DNA from: an uncultured Acidimicrobiales bacterium
GTDB lineage: Bacteria > Actinomycetota > Acidimicrobiia > Acidimicrobiales > SHLQ01
Length of the DNA: 39,473 nt
Direction: 5' to 3'
NCBI GenBank assembly: GCA_938038785.1
Contig: CALHTB010000097.1
Location: 1 to 39,473, forward strand
Position 1 is the first letter of the stretch. The number at the start of each line of letters is the position of its first letter. The notes under the pieces are model-generated. The model was given only the letters and a program-made list of their open reading frames with translations, was not told the origin of the DNA and made no database searches. Both the position numbers and the translations under genes were made by a program. Of the stretch, positions 1-7,647 are shown one piece after another.

Positions 1-1038
1 TTCGAGTTCGCCGACGCGTGCGTTGGCTGCGTCGAGGTCGCTTTCGAGCTGGCCGATGCGTGCCTGGGCCCCTTCGAGTTCGCCCTTGGTTTGGCCTGCC
101 TCGGTTTCGAGGTTCGCAAAGCCGGCGATCTGCGACTGCGCCCCACCAAGCTCGCCTTCAAGCTCGCCAACTCGTGCGTTTGCAGCATCGAGGTCGGCTC
201 GACTCGCTGCCAAGTGAGCGTCGAGATCAGCAATGCGACTCTGGGAGGTATCGAGCTCAGCCCTAGTTGCCTGCAGTGAAGCTTCCAGTTCGCCCTTCTC
301 GGACTCACGGGACTTCAGCGCTGCGGCGGTGACCGCAGCTCCAGCAACCGCAGCCTCGAGTTCGGAGATCTTGTCACCCGAACCACTGAGGTCGGCACGA
401 GCGCCGGTGAGGTCGGCTTGGGCTGAACGTAGTTCACCTTCGAGCTCCATGACTCGGCCCTCAGCAGTGCCTGCTCGGCCCTCGGCTGCTTCAAGCTCGC
501 CCCGGACTGCAGCAAGATCGCTGTCTGACTTAGTCTTGGCGCCCTCAAGTTCCTTGATTCGGGCGGCCGACTTGTCGAGCTGCCCCTTCATGGTCTTGTG
601 TTCGCCTTCCAACTTCACGTACCCAGCAATCGTGCCCTGGGCGTTGTTGAGGTCGGTCTCAAGGCCACCGATGCGGCCGTTGCTCGCGTCGAGCTCGGCC
701 CGCAGGGCGTCGAGCTCGCCGGTGCGAGCGTTGAGATCAGCGGTGACTGATTCATTCGACCGAGTTGCCGCAGCAAGTTCGGTCTGGCGTGCGTCGAGGT
801 CGGTGGTCAAGCCATTGATCCGACCCGAAAGCACAGCTCGCTCGTTGATTGCCTCGTCGCGAGCGGCGTGAGCGTTGCTCAACTCAAGCTCGGCGTCGTG
901 GGCACGGCTGCCGAGCGTGTTCCACTCCGACGATGTCACCATACGGCGACGCCAGCGGTGGATTAGCCACGACAAGAGGTATCCAAGGATGCCGGCCAAA
1001 AGTAGTGGGAGTAAAATCTCCCTGATTGCGTATTCCAT
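1..1038 (-). CDS. Coiled-coil membrane protein, C-terminus cut by window edge
   Basis: Reading from ATG at 1038 towards base 1, the frame stays open for 346 codons with no stop, so the C-terminus lies outside the window. The first ~35 residues contain one hydrophobic membrane segment (IREILLPLLLAGILGYLLSW) followed by an Arg-rich stop-transfer stretch (HRWRRR). The rest is a long, Ala/Glu/Leu/Asp-rich repetitive helix with recurring units of the type GELEGAQARIGQLE or LDAANARVGELE, typical of an extended coiled coil. The start codon overlaps the stop of the upstream OmpA gene in a TAATG arrangement, so the two are probably translationally coupled. I infer an inner-membrane-anchored coiled-coil partner of the OmpA proteins, perhaps a scaffold. 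I do not recognise a specific family. The repetitive sequence explains the many spurious reading frames on the opposite strand. Confidence 0.82.
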   Translation of the reverse strand, partial: MEYAIREILLPLLLAGILGYLLSWLIHRWRRRMVTSSEWNTLGSRAHDAELELSNAHAARDEAINERAVLSGRINGLTTDLDARQTELAAATRSNESVTADLNARTGELDALRAELDASNGRIGGLETDLNNAQGTIAGYVKLEGEHKTMKGQLDKSAARIKELEGAKTKSDSDLAAVRGELEAAEGRAGTAEGRVMELEGELRSAQADLTGARADLSGSGDKISELEAAVAGAAVTAAALKSRESEKGELEASLQATRAELDTSQSRIADLDAHLAASRADLDAANARVGELEGELGGAQSQIAGFANLETEAGQTKGELEGAQARIGQLESDLDAANARVGELE

Positions 1039-2594
1039 TAGAAGCTCTCCTTAGCGATGAATTCGACCCGCCGATTTTGTAGACGACCCTCTTCGGTCAA
1101 GTTGTCTGCAACTGGTTGTGCCTCACCAAATCCCACCGGCGAAAGCCGGTCTGGTGAAGTCTGTGATCCGACGTATTCGACTACCGAGTCGGCTCGGCGT
1201 TGTGACAGGTCGATGTTGTAGGCATCGTTGCCCTGCGAGTCGGTGTGGCCGCCAACTTCGACGACCGGACGTGGGTAGCGCTGCATTGCGTCGACGACCT
1301 TGTCGAGGGTCGCCTGTGCATCGCCGCTGAGCACATCTGAATCAGATGCGAACACGACGTTCTCCCGGATCTCTTCTTGCAAGGCATCGAGCTCGGCCTG
1401 CAATAGGTCGATCTCTTCCTGCAGTGAAATCTCGGCTTCTGCAACGGTGATCTCGCCACCAGGTCGAAGTCCGGCTCCTTCTGAGGCGGACACTGCGTCG
1501 ACCGAAACTTGGCGGGAGCCATCGTCTGGCGCCACGCCGTTGACGGTGAGATCGGTGTCGTTCATGGTTGCGTCGGCGCTGTTGAGGCCACCAAACGTTC
1601 CGATCGCGGCACCGAGTGCGGCAACTCGTCCGTCAGCACCCTCAACTGCTTCGTCGAGACCGGACACTTCGAGGTTGTTCACCACGTTGTCGGCACCTAC
1701 CACCTCGGCTGCAGCTGCTTCGAGCGATGCAGAGTGCTCGTCGGTGAGGACGGTGCCGTTCAGCACGATCCGTTCGCCGTCGTAGTTGGCTTCGGTGTTG
1801 AGCGAACCGAGTTCGGGAACGACCTCGGGTGCGTTCACGGTGACTCCGTCGCCAGCAACGCCAGCAAACCCGCTAGCGGTCTCCTGGGATACTGCGTCGA
1901 TCGTTCCGGTGACCGGCCCGTCGTCGTCGATGTTCAGCACGGCCTTGGTGAAGACACCAGCGGTGAGGCCACCAACGACCACACCCATCTTGGCGATCTG
2001 GGCATCAGCGTCAGCTGCTGATGGTTCGAGGCCAGAGACGGTGAGATTGTCAGTAACCGGTAGGCCCGTCGCCTCAGCATCGGCGACCAGTTGGTCTCGA
2101 TGCGCTTGGCTTGGCACAGTTCCGGTGAGGATGATCTCTTCACCGTCAGATGACACAGACGCATCGAGCGCACCGAGTGCGGCAGCGGCTGCTGGGGTTG
2201 CGGTCACCCAGGCGTCGCGAATGTCGCCATCCTCGGTGTACAGATCGTCGTCGGCGTCGGGAATCTGCGTCTGCAAGATGTTCTCGACCTCTTGGCGGGT
2301 AACACCTTCTGGCAGTTGGCCGCCGACCTCGACGTCCCGATACTCAGCGTCGAAGGTCAATCCGGATGTATCGATGCCCGCCAGTTCGAGTTTCTCGGCT
2401 GCTTGGGCCTCGATATCACCTTGTATGTGGCTAATCGCCCACAGGGCGGCAAGCACAAGGAACAGCAGGACGAGGAGCGGGCCGAGCATCCACCACCGGC
2501 TGCGCGGCCATCTCGCCTTTCCTCCGGCTGTTCCGTCTAACAGTTGCGAACGTTTCCATGAGACACGTTCGTACTGGGCAATTTCTGCGTCCAT
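1038..2594 (-). CDS. OmpA-family envelope protein with BON-like repeats
   Basis: A 518-residue protein starting at ATG 2594 behind a GGAGAG ribosome site. Order of parts: a cytoplasmic N-terminus; a membrane segment at about residues 36-55 (LGPLLVLLFLVLAALWAIS); several BON-like repeats, visible as LTGTVPSQAHRDQLVADAE and LNGTVLTDEHSASLEAAAAE, each closing with a ...NLxVSGL strand; a short coiled coil (SLQEEIDLLQAELDALQEEI); and a C-terminal OmpA peptidoglycan-binding domain with NVVFASDSDVLSGDAQ, the GGHTDSQGNDAYN loop and LSQRRADSVVEYV helix, ending in NRRVEF. The layout matches mycobacterial ArfA/OmpATb (TM-BON-OmpA). It would anchor the membrane to peptidoglycan; a pore role as discussed for OmpATb is only an analogy. 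It is followed with a one-base overlap by the coiled-coil gene and preceded by a second OmpA gene. Confidence 0.9.
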   Translation of the reverse strand: MDAEIAQYERVSWKRSQLLDGTAGGKARWPRSRWWMLGPLLVLLFLVLAALWAISHIQGDIEAQAAEKLELAGIDTSGLTFDAEYRDVEVGGQLPEGVTRQEVENILQTQIPDADDDLYTEDGDIRDAWVTATPAAAAALGALDASVSSDGEEIILTGTVPSQAHRDQLVADAEATGLPVTDNLTVSGLEPSAADADAQIAKMGVVVGGLTAGVFTKAVLNIDDDGPVTGTIDAVSQETASGFAGVAGDGVTVNAPEVVPELGSLNTEANYDGERIVLNGTVLTDEHSASLEAAAAEVVGADNVVNNLEVSGLDEAVEGADGRVAALGAAIGTFGGLNSADATMNDTDLTVNGVAPDDGSRQVSVDAVSASEGAGLRPGGEITVAEAEISLQEEIDLLQAELDALQEEIRENVVFASDSDVLSGDAQATLDKVVDAMQRYPRPVVEVGGHTDSQGNDAYNIDLSQRRADSVVEYVGSQTSPDRLSPVGFGEAQPVADNLTEEGRLQNRRVEFIAKESF

Positions 2595-2769
2595 ACGCTC
2601 TCCATTTTGAAGTCCGCCACTGGCGAGTCTTCAACACGGTTCATAGACAGCGCAAAATGAAATGCCTATTTGTGTGGACGACGCGCCGATCGCAGACGGT
2701 TCCCCCCACCGAGAGTGACCCTAGCCCAAGATCGGGGTCGCCCGCTTCCAAAAAGTGGTGTGCTTTTGA

Positions 2770-3642
2770 CTATTGGACGACAAATTCGATGCGCCGGTTT
2801 GTCGCACGGCCATCGGCGGTGATGTTCGGAGCGATCGGATTTGACTCGCCAAAGCCAACTGCGGTGAGGCGGTTGGCGTCGACTCCACGCGCTGCGAGCG
2901 CGGACACAACCGCCTCAGCTCGGGACTGGCTCAACACCTGGTTGGCTGTCTCGTCACCGTCAGAATCGGTATGGCCGTGGACCTCGATCACCATGCCAGG
3001 TGACTGATTGAGAAGCGATGCCACAGCGTCGATGGTCTGGGCTCCCTCGTTGGTAATCGTCGTCTTGCCCGTGTCGAACGTGACGTTGCCCGCCGCAGCG
3101 AGCTGGGCACTGAGGTCGCCAGCTCCGGTGGGGGTCGCCACCGCTGTTGTCGGCGTCGCCGTTGCATCGATGGCTCCTCCGGCGACCACGACTCGGTTCT
3201 CGACGCGCTGGGTTCCCTCGACCGAGCGGGCGACCGCCCCCACCGATGCTGCGGTGATGTTGTCCGGAACGCTGCCCTCAATGATGATGACATCGTTTTG
3301 TTCGGTGACCGTGAGGCCACCGAAGCCTGCCCGAAGCTCAGCCTCTTGCACGTTGCGAGCCAGATCGGTTTGTTCGATGACCTGGTTCTCAGCATCGAGA
3401 AGCGCGGTGTCGTCGCCGACCGAGTTCGATCGAAATGCCATGCCGATGAGGAAGACCGCGGTCAGAAACAATAGCAACGGGATGAGGAACCGCGGGTCGG
3501 TCCAGGAAGGCCCGGGCTGTGGTGTTGGACGGGCGTTGCGGGGTCGGCGGCCTTGCCCGGGCGGGCGCCGGTCTATGTCGTCGAGATCGAGAATGTCGAT
3601 GTCGTCATAGACGCCAAGATCGTTGGGAGGTCGAACAGACAT
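2770..3642 (-). CDS. Second OmpA-family protein with one BON-like domain
   Basis: I place the start at ATG 3642 (MSVRPPNDLGVYDDIDILDL), giving 290 residues; the frame is open further upstream but that part has no protein-like character and would run into the divergent gene. Visible parts: an acidic then Arg/Pro-rich cytoplasmic N-terminus (DIDRRPPGQGRRPRNARPTP), a membrane segment near residues 55-75 (FLIPLLLFLTAVFLIGMAF), a single BON-like unit (IIIEGSVPDNITAASVGAVA), an Ala/Thr/Pro linker and an OmpA domain with NVTFDTGKTTITNEG, HGHTDSDGDETANQVLSQSRA, VGFGESNPIAPN and NRRIEFVVQ at the very end. It sits 175 bases upstream of the larger OmpA gene on the same strand and is probably part of the same envelope operon. 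Divergent from the Clp-N gene. Confidence 0.9.
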   Translation of the reverse strand: MSVRPPNDLGVYDDIDILDLDDIDRRPPGQGRRPRNARPTPQPGPSWTDPRFLIPLLLFLTAVFLIGMAFRSNSVGDDTALLDAENQVIEQTDLARNVQEAELRAGFGGLTVTEQNDVIIIEGSVPDNITAASVGAVARSVEGTQRVENRVVVAGGAIDATATPTTAVATPTGAGDLSAQLAAAGNVTFDTGKTTITNEGAQTIDAVASLLNQSPGMVIEVHGHTDSDGDETANQVLSQSRAEAVVSALAARGVDANRLTAVGFGESNPIAPNITADGRATNRRIEFVVQ

Positions 3643-3825
3643 GCTTTTACCGTACGCGAAAGCACGCTTTAGAGGGGGACAAACGCCATTAGCGGTAGCG
3701 CAAGACGTGAATTGCCCCTGTTTCCAAACGCTGTGTAGGCCAAGCGGTCCAACATCTTGGGCAATCAGGCTCGATTGGCCGTTCGGCCCTTCTCCCGGAG
3801 CGGTTTGGCTTCTACCTTCAAGTCG

Positions 3826-4923
3826 ATGGAGGAAATTTTCACTCTCGATGACCACGCTCGACTAGCACTCGATGTGGCCAAACATGCCGCCCTCGCGAAC
3901 GGCGATTCGCGTTGCGGTACCGAGTATCTGCTCTATGGCCTGGTGGCGACCGCCCATGGAGAACTGACCGAACTGATCGAGCTTTTTGCGCTCAATACCT
4001 TGCGCATCGATCGTGCCATTGAGCGGCTGGTTGAGCAGCGCCCAGCGACCCTCGGGTCGTTCGCTGATCCCCAGTTGACCGAGCGGGCCACAACCGCGTT
4101 GATGACCGCGCGACTCGATCGAAACGGTCCAACCGGAACCTTCGAGCTGCTGCACGGTCTTTTGGCCGACGATGACTCGGGTGCGTGCGCAGTGCTTCGA
4201 GATCTCGGCGTTGTGCCGGGCGAAGCTCGCCGCCTCGTCTCGTACGGCATTCGTCACCTCACCAAAGAGGAGATCGACGATCTACTGACCACGCTCGATC
4301 GCCGAAGCAGCACACATTATGCATGGTGGGGACCAGATCCATCTGGTCGCATCGAGGCAATCCAGGCACCAGGCGTCATTCCTTTGCATGTGGCTTCGAG
4401 CGACTCGGCCCGCGTCGAACTCACCGCCTTCGGGTCCGACTCGTTCGGGTTCGGCTTCACCCTCTCGTTGCGCTCGTTGCGCACATGGGTGCTCCCTCCA
4501 GTCTTTGCTCCTGAAGAAGCACTTGTCCCAGGACAGGGGGCCCAGTACAACGACGGGCCCGACTTCTTCTTGATTCAGCTGATCATGCCCGATGGCACCG
4601 TCATCGATAACCGTGCGGTGTTCGAACGCTTCAACAACGAACAACCATCGGCCGCCCGCTTGATTTCGCTGGGTCAACGCAATGAACAAGTGAACATCAA
4701 CGATCGGCGTCAACCTGAACAGCACATCGTGACCGGCGACTGGTGGGTCTGGCCAAAGCCACTGCCAGGCATCGTGCAGGTACGTGTTGACTGGCCAGCC
4801 GAATCGGTTAGCGGTGTAGCAACGTTCGACTCGTCTCTACTTCACGCACACGCAACGCAGAGTGCTGCATCGCCGAGCGGGTCCGGTCAGATACATCCTG
4901 GACAATCAAGTACCGACGCATAG
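3826..4923 (+). CDS. Clp N-domain protein with unrelated C-terminal domain
   Basis: A 365-residue protein from ATG 3826 (MEEIFTLDDHARLALDVAKH). An upstream in-frame ATG at 3757 adds 23 residues that look non-coding. Residues 1 to about 150 resemble the double Clp-N (R) repeat of ClpA/ClpC: a helix beginning LDDHARLALDVAKHAALANG, the GTEYLLYGLV motif, then a second copy with LTERATTALMTARLDRNG and TFELLHGLLADDDSGACAVL. No AAA+ module follows. The C-terminal ~200 residues (from about RIEAIQAPGVIPLHVASSD) are beta-rich with many aromatic residues (GDWWVWPKPLPGIVQVRVDW) and end in a low-complexity Ser/Gly tail; I cannot assign this part. Stand-alone Clp-N proteins in actinobacteria are thought to be adaptor-like, which is all I would infer. 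No membrane segment or signal peptide is seen. Confidence 0.8.
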   Translation: MEEIFTLDDHARLALDVAKHAALANGDSRCGTEYLLYGLVATAHGELTELIELFALNTLRIDRAIERLVEQRPATLGSFADPQLTERATTALMTARLDRNGPTGTFELLHGLLADDDSGACAVLRDLGVVPGEARRLVSYGIRHLTKEEIDDLLTTLDRRSSTHYAWWGPDPSGRIEAIQAPGVIPLHVASSDSARVELTAFGSDSFGFGFTLSLRSLRTWVLPPVFAPEEALVPGQGAQYNDGPDFFLIQLIMPDGTVIDNRAVFERFNNEQPSAARLISLGQRNEQVNINDRRQPEQHIVTGDWWVWPKPLPGIVQVRVDWPAESVSGVATFDSSLLHAHATQSAASPSGSGQIHPGQSSTDA

Positions 4924-4924
4924 C

Positions 4925-4940
4925 CGAGCCGGTAGGCTCG
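4925..4940. terminator. Short hairpin after the Clp-N gene
   Basis: CGAGCC-GGTA-GGCTCG forms a 6-bp GC stem with a 4-base loop two bases after the TAG stop of the Clp-N gene and before the P-II gene. There is no T-run after it, so it is only a possible weak or Rho-assisted terminator. Confidence 0.35.
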
Positions 4941-4957
4941 CTCGCACGCACCGTTGA

Positions 4958-5317
<360 letters not shown>

Positions 5318-5332
5318 CGACACACCAGTAGT

Positions 5333-5337
5333 AGGAG
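5333..5337 (+). promoter_or_regulatory. Shine-Dalgarno of the TGA-containing ArsC gene
   Basis: AGGAG five bases before ATG 5343. It matters because it fixes the translation start upstream of the in-frame TGA at 5376-5378, rather than at the GTG (5415) where a conventional gene caller would begin. Confidence 0.8.
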
Positions 5338-5342
5338 AAGTG

Positions 5343-5699
5343 ATGGCGAACGTAACGATCTACCACAACCCTCATTGAGGTTCGTCCAAGAATGCCTTAG
5401 CGGTCGCTGAGGACTTGGGTGTCGACCACGATGTGGTGCTCTACATCAAAGAGCCGCCAGATCGTAAGACGTTGGAGAAGATCGTCGCTGGTCTTGAGGG
5501 CCCGGTCGAGGATCTTGTTCGCAAAGACTCGAAGTTCAAGAAGCTCGAACTCGACCCCGATGACTTTGTTGACAACCCCGATGCGGTGGTTGACATCCTC
5601 GTGAAACACAAGCAGCTGTTGCAGCGACCTGTCGTGGTGAAGGGCAAGAAGGCCATCGTTGGTCGTCCCAAAGCCCGAATCGTCGATTTCCTGAGTTAA
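5343..5699 (+). CDS. arsC: ArsC-family selenoprotein (in-frame TGA at active-site Cys)
   Basis: Reading from ATG 5343 gives MANVTIYHNPH, then TGA (5376-5378, codon 12), then GSSKNALAVAEDLGV and an uninterrupted frame to TAA at 5697-5699, 118 residues in all. The family pattern is YHNPxCxxSR near the N-terminus, and the TGA falls exactly on the catalytic cysteine. Downstream family features are intact: the YIKEPPDRKTLEKIV segment, LVRKDSKFKKL (Arg aligned with an anion-binding Arg of ArsC), and LLQRPVVVKGKKAIVGRP with the two further arginines. A good ribosome site precedes the ATG, and a SECIS-like hairpin follows the TGA (separate entry). I therefore read it as selenocysteine. The product would be a cytoplasmic thiol/selenol reductase of the ArsC/YfgD thioredoxin-like group; arsenate as substrate is not proven. 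The alternative is a nonsense mutation, but the conserved downstream sequence and hairpin argue against it. No sel genes lie in the window. Confidence 0.88.
5385..5419 (+). promoter_or_regulatory. Bacterial SECIS-like hairpin
   Basis: Two-part RNA hairpin inside the ArsC coding sequence. The upper stem CCUUAGC (5395-5401) pairs with GCUGAGG (5406-5412), seven pairs including one U-G, closing a GGUC tetraloop (5402-5405). The lower stem CCAAG (5386-5390) pairs with CUUGG (5414-5418), plus a possible U5385-G5419, separated from the upper stem by an asymmetric internal loop (5391-5394 against A5413). The first loop G lies 23 nt after the TGA. Bacterial SECIS elements recognised by SelB are stem-loops just 3' of the UGA with G or GGU in a small apical loop at roughly this distance, as in E. 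coli fdhF. Seen directly: pairing and spacing. Inferred: SelB recognition. Confidence 0.82.
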
Positions 5700-5755
5700 C
5701 TCGCGCAATCTGCCCGCTTTTGCAGGTGCCCCTTGGGTGGCGTATCAATGACCTG

Positions 5756-6652
5756 ATGAGTCGATGGGGGAGAGCTGCGGTTTTGCCGGTAATTGCTGGC
5801 GCGCTTTGGCTCTTTCCGAGCCCAAGTTCTGAGGTCGAAGACGCGTCGCCAGCCACCACCACGCAGGCTGAATCGCTTGCCGATGCTGCGCCAACGACGT
5901 CAACTTCGGGTCGTTCGTCGCTCGCCGATGTGGTCTCGGCCGCTATCGGGACGGGGGCTGCCCCTGAGGCGCTCGCTTCGGAAGCTCAGGGCAGCGCTGA
6001 TGCACAGACTGATTTATCAGCGCAGGACAGTTCATCAGCGCAGGACCGCTCAGCAGCGCAGGGCTCCGGCGATTTTGATCCGACGGCATCGGTCGGCGAG
6101 CCAACGCCGGCCGACACGACAACCACCGCATCGACTACCTCCACAACCTCCGAACCCACAACCACCGAACCCATAACGACGACGACCGCGTCTACGACAA
6201 CCAGCGCTGCGCCGTTGTCTATTGGCGATCAGGCGCTCTTGCGCGTTGGCTATCCATGGCGGTCGACGTTTCCCGAGTGGGAGGTGGTGTTCCGTGGGCC
6301 GCGTAGCGGCATTCGGGCCTTGACCTACCCAGAAGATCGACGTGTCGAGATCTTCATCCGGCCATCGGACACGGTGTCGAGTTTGCATCGGGTGTTTGCT
6401 CACGAGCTCGGCCATGTGATCGATGTCGAACTGAACTCTTCTGCCGATAGGGACCGGTGGTTGGCCCAGCGAGGGATCTCGGATTCAGCTCCGTGGTGGC
6501 CTAGTGCCGAGTCTCCTGACTTTGCCACCGGCGCGGGTGACTTTGCTGAAGCATTCGCCGTATGGGAAACCGGAGTCACCACCAGGTCTACGGTGGGCGC
6601 GCAACCAACCGCTGACGACATCGCGCTCCTGCGTGAACTGTCCCAGGGCTAA
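5756..6652 (+). CDS. Secreted zinc-metalloprotease-like protein
   Basis: From ATG 5756 (MSRWGRAAVLPVIAGALWLF) the product has 298 residues; a TTG at 5720 would add 12. The N-terminus is a signal peptide or membrane anchor. It is followed by a long Ala/Ser/Gln then Thr-rich low-complexity linker (residues ~30-155, with runs of Thr and repeats of SAQDSSSAQDRSAAQ) of the kind common in exported actinobacterial proteins. The C-terminal domain has a classic zinc motif H216-E-L-G-H220 followed by VIDVELN, and further on DFAEAFAVWETG, where the Glu may be the third ligand. The fold is probably a small zincin related to proteins annotated as putative neutral zinc metallopeptidases. The substrate is unknown. 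It starts 56 bases after the selenoprotein gene on the same strand and ends convergent with the small minus-strand gene. Confidence 0.8.
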   Translation: MSRWGRAAVLPVIAGALWLFPSPSSEVEDASPATTTQAESLADAAPTTSTSGRSSLADVVSAAIGTGAAPEALASEAQGSADAQTDLSAQDSSSAQDRSAAQGSGDFDPTASVGEPTPADTTTTASTTSTTSEPTTTEPITTTTASTTTSAAPLSIGDQALLRVGYPWRSTFPEWEVVFRGPRSGIRALTYPEDRRVEIFIRPSDTVSSLHRVFAHELGHVIDVELNSSADRDRWLAQRGISDSAPWWPSAESPDFATGAGDFAEAFAVWETGVTTRSTVGAQPTADDIALLRELSQG

Positions 6653-6661
6653 CGGGCGTAC

Positions 6662-6874
6662 TTAGGCGATTGGACCCAACGGGTCGAAGTCATCGTCTTC
6701 GTCGAACAAACTGTCGAGCCATGCTCGGCCGGCCGATGGGTGATACCGGTAGCGACGGCGACGGCGTTCGGTGTCGAGGTCCACAACGTTGGTCTCTTCG
6801 CGTTCGACCGTTGCAGTGTCGGAGTCATCGAGGAGGTCCGCGCCTGCTGGTACTAGGTGGAGATGTGGTGCCAT
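6662..6874 (-). CDS. Small acidic hypothetical protein
   Basis: A 70-residue frame (MAPHLHLVPAGADLLDDSDT...) ending in a very acidic tail (LFDEDDDFDPLGPIA), with a basic patch TERRRRRYRYHP in the middle. A purine-rich AGAAGGG lies just before the ATG, although closer than ideal. No family recognised, no membrane segment. It is convergent with the metalloprotease gene (9 bases between the ends) and divergent from tag. Composition looks protein-like rather than an antisense shadow because nothing else is coded here, but it remains unverified. Confidence 0.55.
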   Translation of the reverse strand: MAPHLHLVPAGADLLDDSDTATVEREETNVVDLDTERRRRRYRYHPSAGRAWLDSLFDEDDDFDPLGPIA

Positions 6875-6970
6875 ACCCTTCTATCGGCAGGCGGTCCGAT
6901 TATCTGAAGCGGGTTCTCGTGAAGTAGGAAGCGGTGGAGGCCATGCGATCTAAGGAGACCGCCGAACCCT

Positions 6971-7588
6971 ATGAAATCAACGGAAACTGCCGATTCCCCG
7001 ACACGATGCGGTTGGCCCACAGGACACGAGGATTACCTCGACTATCACGACAACGAATGGGGTCGGCCAACCACGAGCGATCATCTCCTGTTCGAAAAGA
7101 TCTGCCTCGAGGGCTTTCAATCAGGCCTGTCGTGGTTGACGATTCTCCGCAAGCGAAATCGCTTCCGAGAGGTATTTGCGGGCTTCGATTTCACGAAGGT
7201 GGCTCACTTTGGTGAGTCCGATGTCGAGCGCCTGCTCGACGATGCTGGCATCATCCGTCATCGCGGCAAGATCGAAGCCGCGATCAACAATGCGCAGCGG
7301 GCGGTCGAGATGGTCGAGTCCGAGGGGTCGATCGTCGACTGGGTCTGGGAGTGGGCGGTGGAGATCCCCGAACGCCAAGACGGCGGTATCCCCGCCCAAA
7401 CGGACCGCTCAGCTGCGTTGGCCAAGGATCTCAAAAAACGAGGCTGGAAGTTCTTCGGCCCTACAACGGCCTACGCCTTCATGCAGTCAGAGGGTCTCAC
7501 GAACGACCACGACGACGACTGCTTCGTCCAAGTTGCCTGTGAGAAAGAACGGACCAAATTCCTCAAAGGCCGAAAGCTCCGCCCCTGA
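6971..7588 (+). CDS. tag: DNA-3-methyladenine glycosylase I
   Basis: A 205-residue Tag-family base-excision enzyme that removes 3-methyladenine from alkylated DNA. Family landmarks: RCGWPTGHEDYLDYHDNEWG at the start, then LLFEKICLEGFQSGLSWLTILRKR, the helical core with IIRHRGKIEAAINNA, and the C-terminal KKRGWKFFGPTTAYAFMQSEG. The four zinc-site residues of E. coli Tag appear to be conserved as Cys13, His26, His180 and Cys184 (NDHDDDC). Length is slightly above the E. coli enzyme because of an N-terminal extension and a short insertion around PERQDGGIPAQ. Single gene, ended by the strong inverted repeat at 7595-7643. Confidence 0.95.
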   Translation: MKSTETADSPTRCGWPTGHEDYLDYHDNEWGRPTTSDHLLFEKICLEGFQSGLSWLTILRKRNRFREVFAGFDFTKVAHFGESDVERLLDDAGIIRHRGKIEAAINNAQRAVEMVESEGSIVDWVWEWAVEIPERQDGGIPAQTDRSAALAKDLKKRGWKFFGPTTAYAFMQSEGLTNDHDDDCFVQVACEKERTKFLKGRKLRP

Positions 7589-7594
7589 ACTACG

Positions 7595-7643
7595 AATCTG
7601 TGGAGTCTGATGATCGAATATCGAACATCAGACTCCACAGATT
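7595..7643. terminator. Bidirectional terminator hairpin
   Basis: A perfect 18-base inverted repeat (7595-7612 with 7626-7643, arms AATCTGTGGAGTCTGATG and its complement), with an inner TCGA/TCGA extension around an ATA loop after one mismatch. It lies between the stops of two convergent genes (tag ends 7588, the molybdopterin enzyme ends 7648), so it probably terminates both. T-rich tails are weak on both sides. Confidence 0.8.
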
Positions 7644-7647
7644 TGTG

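Noticed and set aside
233..871. A 212-residue Ser/Ala-rich plus-strand reading frame
   Set aside because: Antisense of the coiled-coil gene; the composition mirrors its repetitive codons.
2595..2769. Possible small gene or regulatory RNA between the two OmpA genes
   Set aside because: No frame with a plausible start and ribosome site, and no convincing structure seen.
5415..5699. A conventional ArsC-like gene starting at GTG 5415
   Set aside because: It lacks the first strand and the active-site loop of the fold; the true start with a good ribosome site is ATG 5343, joined through the TGA.
5343..5699. Nonsense-mutated arsC pseudogene
   Set aside because: The only stop is at the one residue that Sec replaces, the rest of the frame is intact, and a SECIS-like hairpin follows. 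A pseudogene would be expected to show further damage.
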